From the NCBI GenBank assembly GCA_001802865.1, contig MHAF01000098.1, positions 1 through 64,000 of the forward strand: DNA of 64,000 nucleotides, read 5' to 3'. Under the pieces are notes generated by a model, which had not been told where the DNA came from, ran no database searches, and saw only the letters and a list, made by a program, of their open reading frames with translations. The position numbers were made by a program, and so were the translations under genes. This document shows positions 18,734 through 28,674 of the stretch, in pieces (the stretch's first letter is position 1; each line of letters opens with the position of its first letter). The DNA is from Ignavibacteria bacterium RBG_16_34_14 (GTDB lineage Bacteria > Bacteroidota > Ignavibacteria > Ignavibacteriales > Ignavibacteriaceae).

Positions 18734-21154
18734 TTATCTTAAAAGAATCATCTTCTTTGTTAATATGTTTGAATTACTTTCCAGCCGATAAAAATATACT
18801 CCTGAAGGTACATTCATGCTATGACTATCCTTCCCATCCCAGTAAACAGAATATTTTCCTGCATTATTGAATTCATTAACCAGGATTTTTATTTCACGTC
18901 CTAGTAAATCGTAAACTTTAATTTTAACATTCGATGCTTCGGGAATTTGGTAAACTATCTTTGTAACCGGATTGAAAGGATTCGGATAATTCTGCTCAAG
19001 CACAAATTTGTCAGGTGTTTTATTTTTTTCTTCAATGTCCGAAGGATTAATTAAACGCACGGTTACTTCTTCGTTACCTAATAAAGTATTTCCCCTCCAG
19101 TATTCAAAATTAAATGATGAAACTTCCAAAAATGTATAACCTATTAATCCATCCTTCTCAACCCGGATTATTGCAATTACATTCGATCTCCCATAATCAT
19201 GCTCTATCGTACCGTCAACATCGAACGGACATCTGCCTACAGCAACCTGTCCGAGTGAATCAGTTTGCAATTCTATAATATCAGGAATATCATCATAATA
19301 TTTACCATACCATTCACCAGCCTGACCTTCCGACTGATAAATTTCAATTGATGCATTAGTCAGAAGTTCTCCTGATTCATTTTTAACAGTAAGAAAGTTT
19401 TCCTGAGGGAGGTCCTGCAAAAATACTCCAATGTTGTTAGGAGCATTATAATTTCCATAAGTAGCCCGGTGTCCTGCAATCAGATTCATTGCAACCGCAG
19501 AATAATGATCTACGTATGTATACTGACCATTCATCAGTCCGTGAATTGGAGTATGATATACACCTCCACCCACCATGGGCATATAAGGTGTACCAACTAT
19601 CAATTGACCATTCTCCATTATAGCAACAGTGTTACCTGAGCCATCATCATTCACATCGAATCCATAAACATCGATGAGATAACGAGCATGCCCGAGTTCA
19701 TGCATTAAAGAACCTTCAAAGTAAAATGGATTACTCATACTTGGAGAACTATGGTTAGAATAAAATCCACCGCTAAGAAGATCTTCCGGAAACCCCCATT
19801 GTAAGTCAATTGTTCTGTCATTCAGGTTTGGAGTATTGGTGGCTAAACCTCCAGCAAGGGGCAAAGCACCATCGGGAACAACGTGAATGTCATCAATTCT
19901 GATCCGGTCTAATACTCCGCTAGGAGTTTCCGGGAAAATGGCGTCGGCAAACATTTGATTCCAGATTTTTACATGCCTCTGCGCCCAATCTTCCCAGCAA
20001 TTGGAATGAACATTTAGATATTGTTGGTACTGATGGAAATAGTCAAAAACACTTTGTTCTACATAAAATCCGGCACTAATGGCGTTAGTGTAAATTAACA
20101 GCTCGTTATTCAACTCTTCTTCTTCCTGAATTATATCATTTGGATCGAGAATAAACTTTAATTCATGTCTGTCAAACGTCCAGATCCAGGGATAATTCAC
20201 AGTTGTATCACTCTGTGCAAACATTGGTACTGTTCCCGAATCAACCTCCACTCCGTCAAACAGCCATTTATAGGGTACAGCGGAATAATCTTCTTCAGCC
20301 CAATTTCTTATTTTTGCCTGCCATATAACGGTATCACCGATTGCAGGCCATCCTTCAACAGCAGGATTTGGACTTCCCCATATGTAATCTATCCGCGGAA
20401 GCCTTGCAATAAAACCAATCGTCAAATCAGTTCCCGGTGCAGGGTCTTCATTTGCTTCCCCGGAGTGAGAGCTTTTTATTCCGTTTGAATTAACAGCGTA
20501 GACAATATAACCGTAATTTTTATTCAGTTCAGCTGTTGTATCAGTAAAACTTCCGGAAGAAAGATTCTCTGCGATCCTGTGGTAAAGCATTCTGCACTCT
20601 CCGTTGGGTAGAGTTTCCTGGTACGTGCGGCGATAAATAGTATAAGTTAATCCAGCAACAAAATCCCAGCTCACAGTACGATAGCCGTTTAAAGAATCAA
20701 TAACCAGATTTAAATTTTCAGGAGGCGAAGAAAAATCCACTACATTAAGATACAGGGAGAGAGGAAAACGAGCCCAAGGTACAGCAGTACAGTAATCGCT
20801 TAGCGTTCCCTGCTGCTCCGTTGCATTATCTGTAAATCTTATATAAGCACTATCTCCAACTTGTAGAGAAGGATTAATAAAATTACCAAGTTCAACGCCA
20901 AAGGTACCATTGCCGGAAATATTTGGATCCGCACCTATTTCCCATCTGGGAGCGTTTTCTATTAGAATTCTACTTTCATCATTATTCAGATATGCAGTGA
21001 AAGTGGCAGTAGGATTAGTGTGATAGCAGAATGATCCATTAGAATGATACACAAAATTTTTAAAATAGCTGGATGGATTATTCTGTGAAAAAGATACTGA
21101 ATTTGTTACCGTGCAGATTATAGTTACAACTAAGATAATTTTACCAATTTTCAT
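18734..21154 (-). CDS. Secreted zinc-metallopeptidase-like protein with T9SS tail
   Basis: This 806-residue exported protein has a signal peptide (to about residue 24, ending SFSQ). It carries the same DPNISGNG domain (about 28-140) and Fn3-like domain as its neighbour. A CARDB-like domain follows at about 240-355, then a region with MHELGHARYLIDVYG (HEXXH at 485-489). The sorting domain NYPNPFNPVTK...KKMILLR ends it. It differs from 15945-18695 in lacking TSP3 and CBM9-like parts. It begins 54 bp after the PorV-like gene ends and stops 38 bp before the next gene, within one transcriptional train. The zinc-peptidase assignment rests on the HEXXH motif and the lineage-typical secreted architecture. 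Confidence 0.75.
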   Translation of the reverse strand: MKIGKIILVVTIICTVTNSVSFSQNNPSSYFKNFVYHSNGSFCYHTNPTATFTAYLNNDESRILIENAPRWEIGADPNISGNGTFGVELGNFINPSLQVGDSAYIRFTDNATEQQGTLSDYCTAVPWARFPLSLYLNVVDFSSPPENLNLVIDSLNGYRTVSWDFVAGLTYTIYRRTYQETLPNGECRMLYHRIAENLSSGSFTDTTAELNKNYGYIVYAVNSNGIKSSHSGEANEDPAPGTDLTIGFIARLPRIDYIWGSPNPAVEGWPAIGDTVIWQAKIRNWAEEDYSAVPYKWLFDGVEVDSGTVPMFAQSDTTVNYPWIWTFDRHELKFILDPNDIIQEEEELNNELLIYTNAISAGFYVEQSVFDYFHQYQQYLNVHSNCWEDWAQRHVKIWNQMFADAIFPETPSGVLDRIRIDDIHVVPDGALPLAGGLATNTPNLNDRTIDLQWGFPEDLLSGGFYSNHSSPSMSNPFYFEGSLMHELGHARYLIDVYGFDVNDDGSGNTVAIMENGQLIVGTPYMPMVGGGVYHTPIHGLMNGQYTYVDHYSAVAMNLIAGHRATYGNYNAPNNIGVFLQDLPQENFLTVKNESGELLTNASIEIYQSEGQAGEWYGKYYDDIPDIIELQTDSLGQVAVGRCPFDVDGTIEHDYGRSNVIAIIRVEKDGLIGYTFLEVSSFNFEYWRGNTLLGNEEVTVRLINPSDIEEKNKTPDKFVLEQNYPNPFNPVTKIVYQIPEASNVKIKVYDLLGREIKILVNEFNNAGKYSVYWDGKDSHSMNVPSGVYFYRLESNSNILTKKMILLR

Positions 21155-21208
21155 TGTGACTGCGGTTTTTGTTATGCCTGTTCTTTAACATTCACTTTAC
21201 TTTCTTCC

Positions 21209-22135
21209 TTATTCAAACAAAACACCAACACCAACCCTATGCGAAGCACCGAGTATTCCTAATTTACTGTATGAATAATCAACCCTGGATCCAATGCCGC
21301 TTATACCCAGTTTGAATCCAACTCCAAAAGAATAAGTAGCAACATCATAATTTATTTTATACCCGCCTCTTGCAAAGAACATATTATCATAACCCCACTC
21401 AAGACCTACCTGCGTTAATGGTTGTCCGTCATTTGGTTTAATAGCCGCAAAACTAAATAGAACTTTCTGCACTTCACTTTCGATAACATTTATTCCAGCT
21501 CCGAATGTAAAATTAGTTGGAAGAGGATATGACTCGTTAACGAACTGAACATTAGATCCGAAGTTAGATATCTGCATAGCAAATTTAAATCCACGGAAAT
21601 CAGAGACGTACATGGTACTAATATCAACAGCCACAGCATCTGCAGAAAATCCCGGGAAGAGAGAAAGATTTATATATCCAACAGAAAGACCAACTGTAAC
21701 GCGATCGGTAAAGAAGCGGGAGTATGAGAGAGCAAACTTATAATTACCGGAATAAAAAGTTTCACCCGTGCCATCAGGTTGAAGAGGAGTTCTTACTTTC
21801 ATTTCATCGGTATAAAGACCTGTAACAGCTATACCGAAAGTTCCGATATCATCAAATGTATGCGCTGCTGCAGCAAAATCATGATTTATTCCAGCAAACC
21901 AGAAATTATGATTGAATACAATATCAGTTCCTTCAATCCACGCGAGTGATGCAGCGTTATAGTAAGTTCCTTCGGCTCCTTCAACAATTGCTATATAAGC
22001 ATCGCCCATTGCTGTACCCCGGGGGCTAACCCCGATTTTCAGAAATTGAGCATCTGTACTACCAGGACGAGAGTATTGCGCTATCAGTATCGGAGAAAGG
22101 AACATAAATAAAATTAGTATCAGTCTATTCATCAT
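21209..22135 (-). CDS. PorV-like outer-membrane beta-barrel protein
   Basis: The frame opens at 22171, but the ATG pair at 22135/22132 is preferred because it begins a clean signal peptide (MMNRLILILFMFLSPILIAQ) just after a CAGGT. The mature protein begins with FLKIGVSPRGTAMGDAYIA and EGTYYNAASLAW, the hallmark start of the PorV/UPF0164 barrel family. Glycine- and aromatic-rich beta strands follow to the C-terminus. PorV carries T9SS cargo or couples it to the attachment machinery at the outer membrane. Here the gene lies among T9SS substrates, which suggests a dedicated paralogue. Whether it is the housekeeping PorV or a locus-specific one cannot be told. Confidence 0.75.
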   Translation of the reverse strand: MMNRLILILFMFLSPILIAQYSRPGSTDAQFLKIGVSPRGTAMGDAYIAIVEGAEGTYYNAASLAWIEGTDIVFNHNFWFAGINHDFAAAAHTFDDIGTFGIAVTGLYTDEMKVRTPLQPDGTGETFYSGNYKFALSYSRFFTDRVTVGLSVGYINLSLFPGFSADAVAVDISTMYVSDFRGFKFAMQISNFGSNVQFVNESYPLPTNFTFGAGINVIESEVQKVLFSFAAIKPNDGQPLTQVGLEWGYDNMFFARGGYKINYDVATYSFGVGFKLGISGIGSRVDYSYSKLGILGASHRVGVGVLFE

Positions 22136-22188
22136 AAAGTACCTGCTTTTGTTTAGCTTTTTAAACTTCAAATCTTTTTTATAAATAT

Positions 22189-23976
22189 TTATTTTATGAT
22201 TACAAACTTTCCAATCTGGGCTTGTCCGTTATTAGTATCCTCAATAGTAAAGAGATATATCCCGCTGGAAACTGTCTGACCGACATCTGAAGTTAAATTC
22301 CAGTCTTCGTAACCCTTGGATGGGTTATCATGAAGAATAGTTGCAACAAGATCACCGGCAAGAGTAAAGATTTTAATTTCACAGCTGATAGGGAGATTTA
22401 TGAATTGAATTCTTCTATCCTGTTCCATCCATCTATCACGGGTACCTGTAGGTTTTTCCCACTGCGGATCATAATCCTGGTAAGCAATGTCCCCGCGATA
22501 AGGATTTGGAACAACAGCTACTTCACCCACCGTTTGTGGCGGGGCAGTGCCTGGAATAACCTGTTTTGCATTTACATAAATACTAGATTCTTGTGATGGA
22601 AAATCTATTACTGTATCTTCTTTCGAATATGCTGTTACTGAATAATAATAGTCAAAGTTGTTCAGCAGTCCTTTATCAATATATTCGTGCTCAAGTCCTG
22701 TATTATATCCATAACCGTCATTGGGCAAATCGTACTCACCAAGCAGCGTCCACGGGCCAGCGGCACTTCTTGTGCTTTTATAAATTCTATATCCCTCAAA
22801 AGGTTGCTGTGAGCTATCTGCACGATAAGGATCAATATAGGTTTCAGGATTAATATCTCCGGGTTGAGCATCCCATTTTAGAATTACTTCATGATTTCTG
22901 GCTTTAATTCTTAGTGGAGGCAGAGGAGGTGGTGAAGGAACTTTAAAGTCTTGTCCCACCAGCCAATCCAAACGATCAACATTCTTTAATATCCCTTCTT
23001 CACCTTCACCAAATAATACAGCAACGAAGAAACTAAGTGTATCGCCGGCATACATATCAACGGGGCCGAAAGAAATTATAAATTGCGAACCGATAGGATC
23101 CTGTTGATTTTCCATAATTACACCTGAAGCCATTTGCTCATAACGTAATGCATCTTGTCCCGGAGGAGCTCCCAATCCCTGACCGGGATACCAGTTGAAC
23201 GTCCAGCGCAATGAATCAGAAGGAATATTTTCCGGTGGAAAGATTTGAACACCGATTGGGCTATATGCTGTACCATCAAAATGTCCCGGATCGTCAACTG
23301 AAACACCAAATTTTTTATCTGAGTAATAAACCGAATAGTCATCGAGAGCAAAATCCCATCCGCTTCCCCTGTAACCGACATTACCATCGAGCCAATATGC
23401 TACGTAAACATTGTCCAGATCATAGTTAGTTGAAATCACCTTAAAATTAAATATCAGCATTTCATCGAGCGGTTCAGAAGCCCAGCTATAGCTATTCTGA
23501 ATTACATCCAGATAAAGAGGATGATGATCGGGGATTGTCCTAATATTATAATCACTGTAGCGGCAAATTAAATCCTGATCAGAAACTCCTACATAACCTT
23601 GCCAATAAGGAATATCAACAGTATCATTTTTATTTACAATCCAGATTGTATCCCAGGGTTCATCCGTCGGGTAGAATTCAAAATTGGAATTCCAGCTTGT
23701 AGTAACAGACACTAATGTATCAGATCCGAAAATTGCACCAACCCATATACCGCCTTCACCAATGTGCTCTTCATGACTTTCTCTCGGGAATTCACTATAA
23801 ATCAAACCCGGATAATCTACATTTGCCTGCCAAAGTGTACCCATATTAGTAACTAACTGCCTAACTTCGCCAATATTATGGAGTTTCCAGTCAAGATTTG
23901 TTCTTTGTCCAAATGTGGATGAGAGACACAAAAATAAATAGATTAATACTAAATTTTTTAAAAGTTTATAAATCAT
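22189..23976 (-). CDS. Large T9SS-type secreted protein, tandem paralogue 1
   Basis: This 595-residue exported protein (signal peptide to about residue 23) is clearly paralogous to the upstream neighbour at 23983-25794. Shared features are LDWKLH-IG-VRQ at the N-terminus, EEHI-E-G-W-GA, YWQ-YVGVSD-D-ICRY, an Fn3-like domain around YRIYKSTRSAAGPW, and a C-terminal FlgD/T9SS-like domain beginning VVPNPYRGD and ending KFVIIK. No catalytic motif is visible. A TonB receptor gene and a PorV-like gene flank the pair, with gaps of only a few bases. This suggests a surface or secreted binding component of that receptor system, but the function is unknown. Confidence 0.7.
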   Translation of the reverse strand: MIYKLLKNLVLIYLFLCLSSTFGQRTNLDWKLHNIGEVRQLVTNMGTLWQANVDYPGLIYSEFPRESHEEHIGEGGIWVGAIFGSDTLVSVTTSWNSNFEFYPTDEPWDTIWIVNKNDTVDIPYWQGYVGVSDQDLICRYSDYNIRTIPDHHPLYLDVIQNSYSWASEPLDEMLIFNFKVISTNYDLDNVYVAYWLDGNVGYRGSGWDFALDDYSVYYSDKKFGVSVDDPGHFDGTAYSPIGVQIFPPENIPSDSLRWTFNWYPGQGLGAPPGQDALRYEQMASGVIMENQQDPIGSQFIISFGPVDMYAGDTLSFFVAVLFGEGEEGILKNVDRLDWLVGQDFKVPSPPPLPPLRIKARNHEVILKWDAQPGDINPETYIDPYRADSSQQPFEGYRIYKSTRSAAGPWTLLGEYDLPNDGYGYNTGLEHEYIDKGLLNNFDYYYSVTAYSKEDTVIDFPSQESSIYVNAKQVIPGTAPPQTVGEVAVVPNPYRGDIAYQDYDPQWEKPTGTRDRWMEQDRRIQFINLPISCEIKIFTLAGDLVATILHDNPSKGYEDWNLTSDVGQTVSSGIYLFTIEDTNNGQAQIGKFVIIK

Positions 23977-23982
23977 AAAATT

Positions 23983-25794
23983 TTATTTTATTATTACGAA
24001 TTTATCTATCTGAGTATTTCCATTTCGCTTATCCTGAACTGCATAAAGATAAAGTCCACTGGAGATTGCCTGACCAACATCAGAAGTCAGGTTCCAATCT
24101 TCATATCCTTTAGCAGGATCGTTATGATATAGCTTTGCAACAATGTCCCCGGCCAAAGTAAAAATTATAATTTCACATTCAGCAGGAAGATTTATGAATT
24201 GAATTCTCCTATCCTGCTCCATCCATCTTTCACGTGAGCCAGTTGGTTTTTCCCATTGGGGATTATAAGTATAATAAGCTTCATCTCCCCGGTAAGGATT
24301 TGGAACAACAGCTACTTTTCCAACAGTTTCAGGAGGAGTAGTTCCCGGAACTACCGTATGACTGTTAGCTGAAATACTTGATTCCAGAGGAGGAAAGTTT
24401 ATCACTTTGTCCGGTTTTGAAAATGCCGTTACTGAATAGTAATAATCAACATTGTTAAGTAATCCAACATCAGTATATTCGTACTCAATCCCTGTGTTTG
24501 AACCATAATCATCTTCCGGAATATCGAATTCTGCAAGCAGTGTCCAAGGACCCGCTTGACTTTGCGTACTCTTATATACTCTATATCCTTCAAATGGTTT
24601 AAACAAGCTGTCGGCACGATAAGGATCGGTATAATCTTCAGGATTTATTTCGCCCGGCTCAGGATACCAGTTGAGATTTACCTGTTTATTATCAGTAAAC
24701 ACCTTAAGAGGCGGAGATGGTGGAGCGGAAGGTATTTTATAATCTTTTGCCCGTACAACATTCAACACTCTTTCATTATCTTCAATGCCTTGTATTCCCT
24801 TTCCAAGAATAATCGCAACACTAAAATTAAGGGTATCATCTTTTTCTAAATGGTATGGACCTAAAGAAACAATATGTTTGGTTCCATCACCTGTGCTTAC
24901 CTGATTTTCCATCACAACCCGGCGAGTCATATCTCTCCATCGGTCGTCATTAGTATGTGGAATTCCCTGTTGCTGGCCGTTATACCAGATAAAAGTCAAT
25001 GAGCTGTCTCTTCCCGGCGGTATTGGTGGAAAGTAATTTCTCTGTCCAATAGGACCGATAGCAGTACCATCTTCACCACCGGGAAGGTCGGTACTAATTG
25101 CCATAGTTTTATCACGCTCAAAATAAGTTTCATCATCAAGACCGAAAGCATCGGTTTCTCCGTAACCGACATTCCCGTTCATCCAGTTTGTGATATAAAC
25201 ACTATCAAGATCATAATGCTTGGAGATAATGTAATAATTAACAACGATAATCTCATCAAGCGGCGGCGAACCCCATGAATAACTTACCTGCACAACTTCA
25301 AGGTATAATGGAATGTGATCTGCTTTCCGTAAACTAACCGGATTATAATCATTGTACCGGCAAATAAAATCCTCATCGGAAACTCCCACGTAATTTTGCC
25401 AATAAGGATTTACCGGATCACCTATATTTACAGTATCGCCTCGGTGAACAACCCACATTGTATCCCACGATTCATCGGAAGGCCAGAATTCTCCTTCCTC
25501 ACCACGAACAACAGATACCAATGGCTGTCCATTAACTTTTGCACCTATCCATGGGCCAGCTTCTGTAATATGCTCCTCCCGGCTTCCCGGCGGGTACTCG
25601 CAATTAATGAGTCCGGGAAAATCAAATGTCGCATCATTCTTTGCATTTAACCAGCCGGTGTTTGTAACGACCTGACGAACCTTTCCTATATCATGTAATT
25701 TCCAGTCGAGTGTAACTGTTTGAGCATTAATTACTGCATATTCAAATAACATCATAACTATTATTGAATATTTATACTTAAAGGAACTTCTCAT
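23983..25794 (-). CDS. Large T9SS-type secreted protein, tandem paralogue 2
   Basis: The longer frame starts at 25806 and overlaps the receptor gene by 11 bp. The ATG at 25794 removes the overlap and starts the signal peptide MRSSFKYKYSIIVMMLFEY, so it is preferred. The protein has the same layout as its downstream paralogue: an N-terminal domain of about 330 residues of unknown type, an Fn3-like domain (YRVYKSTQSQAGPW), then a C-terminal VVPNPYRGDEA...DKFVIIK sorting-type domain. It lies 1 bp after the TonB-dependent receptor gene and 6 bp before the paralogue, so these three genes are almost certainly co-transcribed. Enzymatic function is not apparent. Confidence 0.7.
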   Translation of the reverse strand: MRSSFKYKYSIIVMMLFEYAVINAQTVTLDWKLHDIGKVRQVVTNTGWLNAKNDATFDFPGLINCEYPPGSREEHITEAGPWIGAKVNGQPLVSVVRGEEGEFWPSDESWDTMWVVHRGDTVNIGDPVNPYWQNYVGVSDEDFICRYNDYNPVSLRKADHIPLYLEVVQVSYSWGSPPLDEIIVVNYYIISKHYDLDSVYITNWMNGNVGYGETDAFGLDDETYFERDKTMAISTDLPGGEDGTAIGPIGQRNYFPPIPPGRDSSLTFIWYNGQQQGIPHTNDDRWRDMTRRVVMENQVSTGDGTKHIVSLGPYHLEKDDTLNFSVAIILGKGIQGIEDNERVLNVVRAKDYKIPSAPPSPPLKVFTDNKQVNLNWYPEPGEINPEDYTDPYRADSLFKPFEGYRVYKSTQSQAGPWTLLAEFDIPEDDYGSNTGIEYEYTDVGLLNNVDYYYSVTAFSKPDKVINFPPLESSISANSHTVVPGTTPPETVGKVAVVPNPYRGDEAYYTYNPQWEKPTGSRERWMEQDRRIQFINLPAECEIIIFTLAGDIVAKLYHNDPAKGYEDWNLTSDVGQAISSGLYLYAVQDKRNGNTQIDKFVIIK

Positions 25795-25795
25795 A

Positions 25796-28666
25796 TTACC
25801 AATCAATTCTTAATCCTACTTTTACATAACGACCAGTAGAATAGAGGAAAGGATTCATTAACCGAAACATTGTGTACCAATCGTAATACTGATTAGTACC
25901 AGGTTGAATGTCTCCATATTTATATCCTTTACCTGTGTAATTATTAAAGCCAAGACCACCGCTTACAGTTTGAATATTGTTCTGATTGAATAGATTGAAG
26001 ATATCTAACTCCGCAGAGAGTCTTAAACCAAAAACTCTAAACCCTTTACTTATTTTCAGATCTGTATTTGATGAAGACGGACTTGTTTTTGTGTTTTCAA
26101 GTTTTTGTGCTTCCGCAGGATCAAAAGTGAATGGAGTATAAGGTAATCCTGAAGAATATCTTGCAAGTATGGTGATATTCCAATCATCAGGCAATTCAAG
26201 ACCAAATAAATTAAGATGTTCATTTTCTGGTGATGTTAGACCTCCCTGGAAAATAATCTGATGACGTACATCCCATGAAGCTCTTCGTTCACGAATCGGA
26301 TAGGGAAAATCATTCAATGAACGAATATAATCTTCAAATGCGGATGAAGAATAAACATCCGCCCATTGCACCGTATAAATTAATTCTGCAGAATAGAAAT
26401 CGGAATAACGTTTGGTTAACTGAAATTCAAGCCCTCTTGCTCTTCCATAGCTCTTGTTATCAAATAACTCAACAGGAATACCAAGCGCTGCTTTTAATTG
26501 TGTAGTTCCAACCTGATGAGAAATATCTTTAGTATAACTTTTTATATCAATAGCAAAATCATTAAAGATTTGATGCGTGAATCCAAATTCATAAAGGATC
26601 GTTCTTTCATAATCAAGATGGGGATTTCCGGTTGTTCCGCCGCTGTATGGATCCCTATAGAAAAATTGCATTTCAGGAATTTGAAAGAAATGACCATACG
26701 AGAAGAATACAACAGTTCGTTCAGTAATAGGGAAGGAAATACCAAAACGAGGACTAAATTTATATTTGAATTTTGTCCAGTTTGATTCCAGACCTGTTGC
26801 AGCTTCCCACTGCTCTTTCCATTCTTTGCCATTGACTGTTGAACCGAGATAAAACCAATCAAAACGAAAACCTCCATTTATTATCAGGAATTCTTTCTCA
26901 AATTTATTCTGAATGTATACACTACCAGTCATCGGATATGTATGGAATACCCAACGGTTTCTGCTGAATTCACTAAATGATCCGGGAGGTGCTATAGGTG
27001 GAGGTGTTGTTGTGTCTCTTTGGAAAGCCCATTCACCATAATCTGATAATTGTACACCACCATGCTGGATATCAACATAATTAATATCATTATATTGAAA
27101 TTCAAATCCTGTCTTTATTAAGTGTTCAGGATGAATCTGTGAAGTAATGTCTCCTTTTAATGTTAAAGTTTTAGTATTATCATCTCTCCATATACTGTTA
27201 TAACCCTGTGAATCGAAAAATCCTGTGAGCGGATCTATCTGTGGGGGTTTAATCTCACTTTTGAATGAATCAGGAACAAAGCTGTAGTTATTTGAAAATT
27301 TTTTCCATTGGCTGTACGAATATTCTTGTCCATCTTTATAAAATCTCCAGTAATCGGAAGAATTTTTACCAAATAATGAACCTTGAAGATTAACACCAAG
27401 ATAACCAATATTTATCGAGTAATAAGTTGAAGGGGACAAAACATGATTAAGAGTCACAGATATATTATTATTATCTCTGGAATATGAAGGAAGATTATTG
27501 GGGTTGTATAACCAAAGCCAGTCGAAATCGCTCCAATCTTTAAAAGATCCCATATAACTAAGAACAGTTCTAAATGAGGGGGTTATTTCCCAGGTAAGCT
27601 TACCGGTTATACTGGATATATTATCTTGTCTTTCCTTAATATTAAATCCAAAGAAACTTATATCGTCTCTTCTCCTATTATTATTGTACGCAGTGTTTGT
27701 TAAAGATCCATTCAGAGATAGAAAATAAAATAACTTTCCTGGAGCGTTTATTCCGAGTTGAGGTAAAAGATACCTTGTAAAAGGTTCGGGCCCACCCATA
27801 TAGAAAGTCAGGTAATCTGTGTTGTATGTAGTTGCAAATATTTTTAATTGATCTGTACGGTATTCAATACCGCCCGTAAAATTCTCGTTGCCGGAACGTG
27901 TAGTTATATTAACGACACCTGATTGTGCCTGTCCGTATTCTGCATTAAAAGCACCTGTAAGTAATTCAACTTCGTCAACTACGTTGACATCCAGATCGAG
28001 CACACTTCTTCCACCGTAAATGGGATGAGTAACAGGAATGCCATCAATAAGGAATAATATTTCACCGCCTCTTCCACCGCGGATGTGAACATCCTTAACA
28101 CTCTGATCCCTAATCTGTAGTTGTATACCTTCTGTCAGCCGCAAGTTTTGCGGATCTACGCCGAGAATAGTTCCCCCCTGAAGTTTAAATATATCACTTG
28201 TGTTTTCGAATCCGGGTAATTCGTCCATTGATTCACGTGAGATAGTTTTGCGTGTAGAAGTGATATCTTTCTGAACCATCTTCTGTTCTGCAACAACTGT
28301 AATTGTCGGCGTTTCAATAACCGTTGATTCCAACTGGATATTCACTATAGTAGTCAAATCTGATTTTACTTTTATACCTGTTATTGTTAAAGAGTGATAA
28401 CCTATTGCAGAGGCCTTGAGTTCATAAGTTCCGGAAGGAATATTAATAATGTAATATCTGCCTTCTTCATCGGCGGCACCACCCATTGTTGTTCCTACAA
28501 GGATAATGTTTACTCCGAGTAAGTTTTCTCCGGTTTGCTTATCAGTTACGCGCCCGGATATCTTACCTGTTTCACCTGCAATTAAATGTGTTGTGCAGAA
28601 AACAACTACAACAAACATTAAATAAATGTTCTGTAGTATCTTCAATACTAATATCTCTTTTTGCAT
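25796..28666 (-). CDS. TonB-dependent outer-membrane receptor with carboxypeptidase-regulatory-like domain
   Basis: The protein has 956 residues. After a signal peptide (to about residue 30) comes a CarboxypepD_reg-like domain (GKISGRVTDKQTGENLLGVN, about 34-112). A plug follows, with VKDVHIRGGRGGEILFLIDG, and then a 22-strand-type barrel running to the C-terminal LRIDW. This is the SusC/Oar style of active outer-membrane transporter powered by TonB-ExbBD. No SusD-type lipoprotein gene is adjacent. Two unrelated lipoproteins lie upstream and two T9SS-type proteins downstream. The substrate is unknown; the surrounding peptidase- and glycosidase-like genes suggest a glycopeptide or oligosaccharide. 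Confidence 0.88.
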   Translation of the reverse strand: MQKEILVLKILQNIYLMFVVVVFCTTHLIAGETGKISGRVTDKQTGENLLGVNIILVGTTMGGAADEEGRYYIINIPSGTYELKASAIGYHSLTITGIKVKSDLTTIVNIQLESTVIETPTITVVAEQKMVQKDITSTRKTISRESMDELPGFENTSDIFKLQGGTILGVDPQNLRLTEGIQLQIRDQSVKDVHIRGGRGGEILFLIDGIPVTHPIYGGRSVLDLDVNVVDEVELLTGAFNAEYGQAQSGVVNITTRSGNENFTGGIEYRTDQLKIFATTYNTDYLTFYMGGPEPFTRYLLPQLGINAPGKLFYFLSLNGSLTNTAYNNNRRRDDISFFGFNIKERQDNISSITGKLTWEITPSFRTVLSYMGSFKDWSDFDWLWLYNPNNLPSYSRDNNNISVTLNHVLSPSTYYSINIGYLGVNLQGSLFGKNSSDYWRFYKDGQEYSYSQWKKFSNNYSFVPDSFKSEIKPPQIDPLTGFFDSQGYNSIWRDDNTKTLTLKGDITSQIHPEHLIKTGFEFQYNDINYVDIQHGGVQLSDYGEWAFQRDTTTPPPIAPPGSFSEFSRNRWVFHTYPMTGSVYIQNKFEKEFLIINGGFRFDWFYLGSTVNGKEWKEQWEAATGLESNWTKFKYKFSPRFGISFPITERTVVFFSYGHFFQIPEMQFFYRDPYSGGTTGNPHLDYERTILYEFGFTHQIFNDFAIDIKSYTKDISHQVGTTQLKAALGIPVELFDNKSYGRARGLEFQLTKRYSDFYSAELIYTVQWADVYSSSAFEDYIRSLNDFPYPIRERRASWDVRHQIIFQGGLTSPENEHLNLFGLELPDDWNITILARYSSGLPYTPFTFDPAEAQKLENTKTSPSSSNTDLKISKGFRVFGLRLSAELDIFNLFNQNNIQTVSGGLGFNNYTGKGYKYGDIQPGTNQYYDWYTMFRLMNPFLYSTGRYVKVGLRIDW

Positions 28667-28674
28667 AACAAGTC

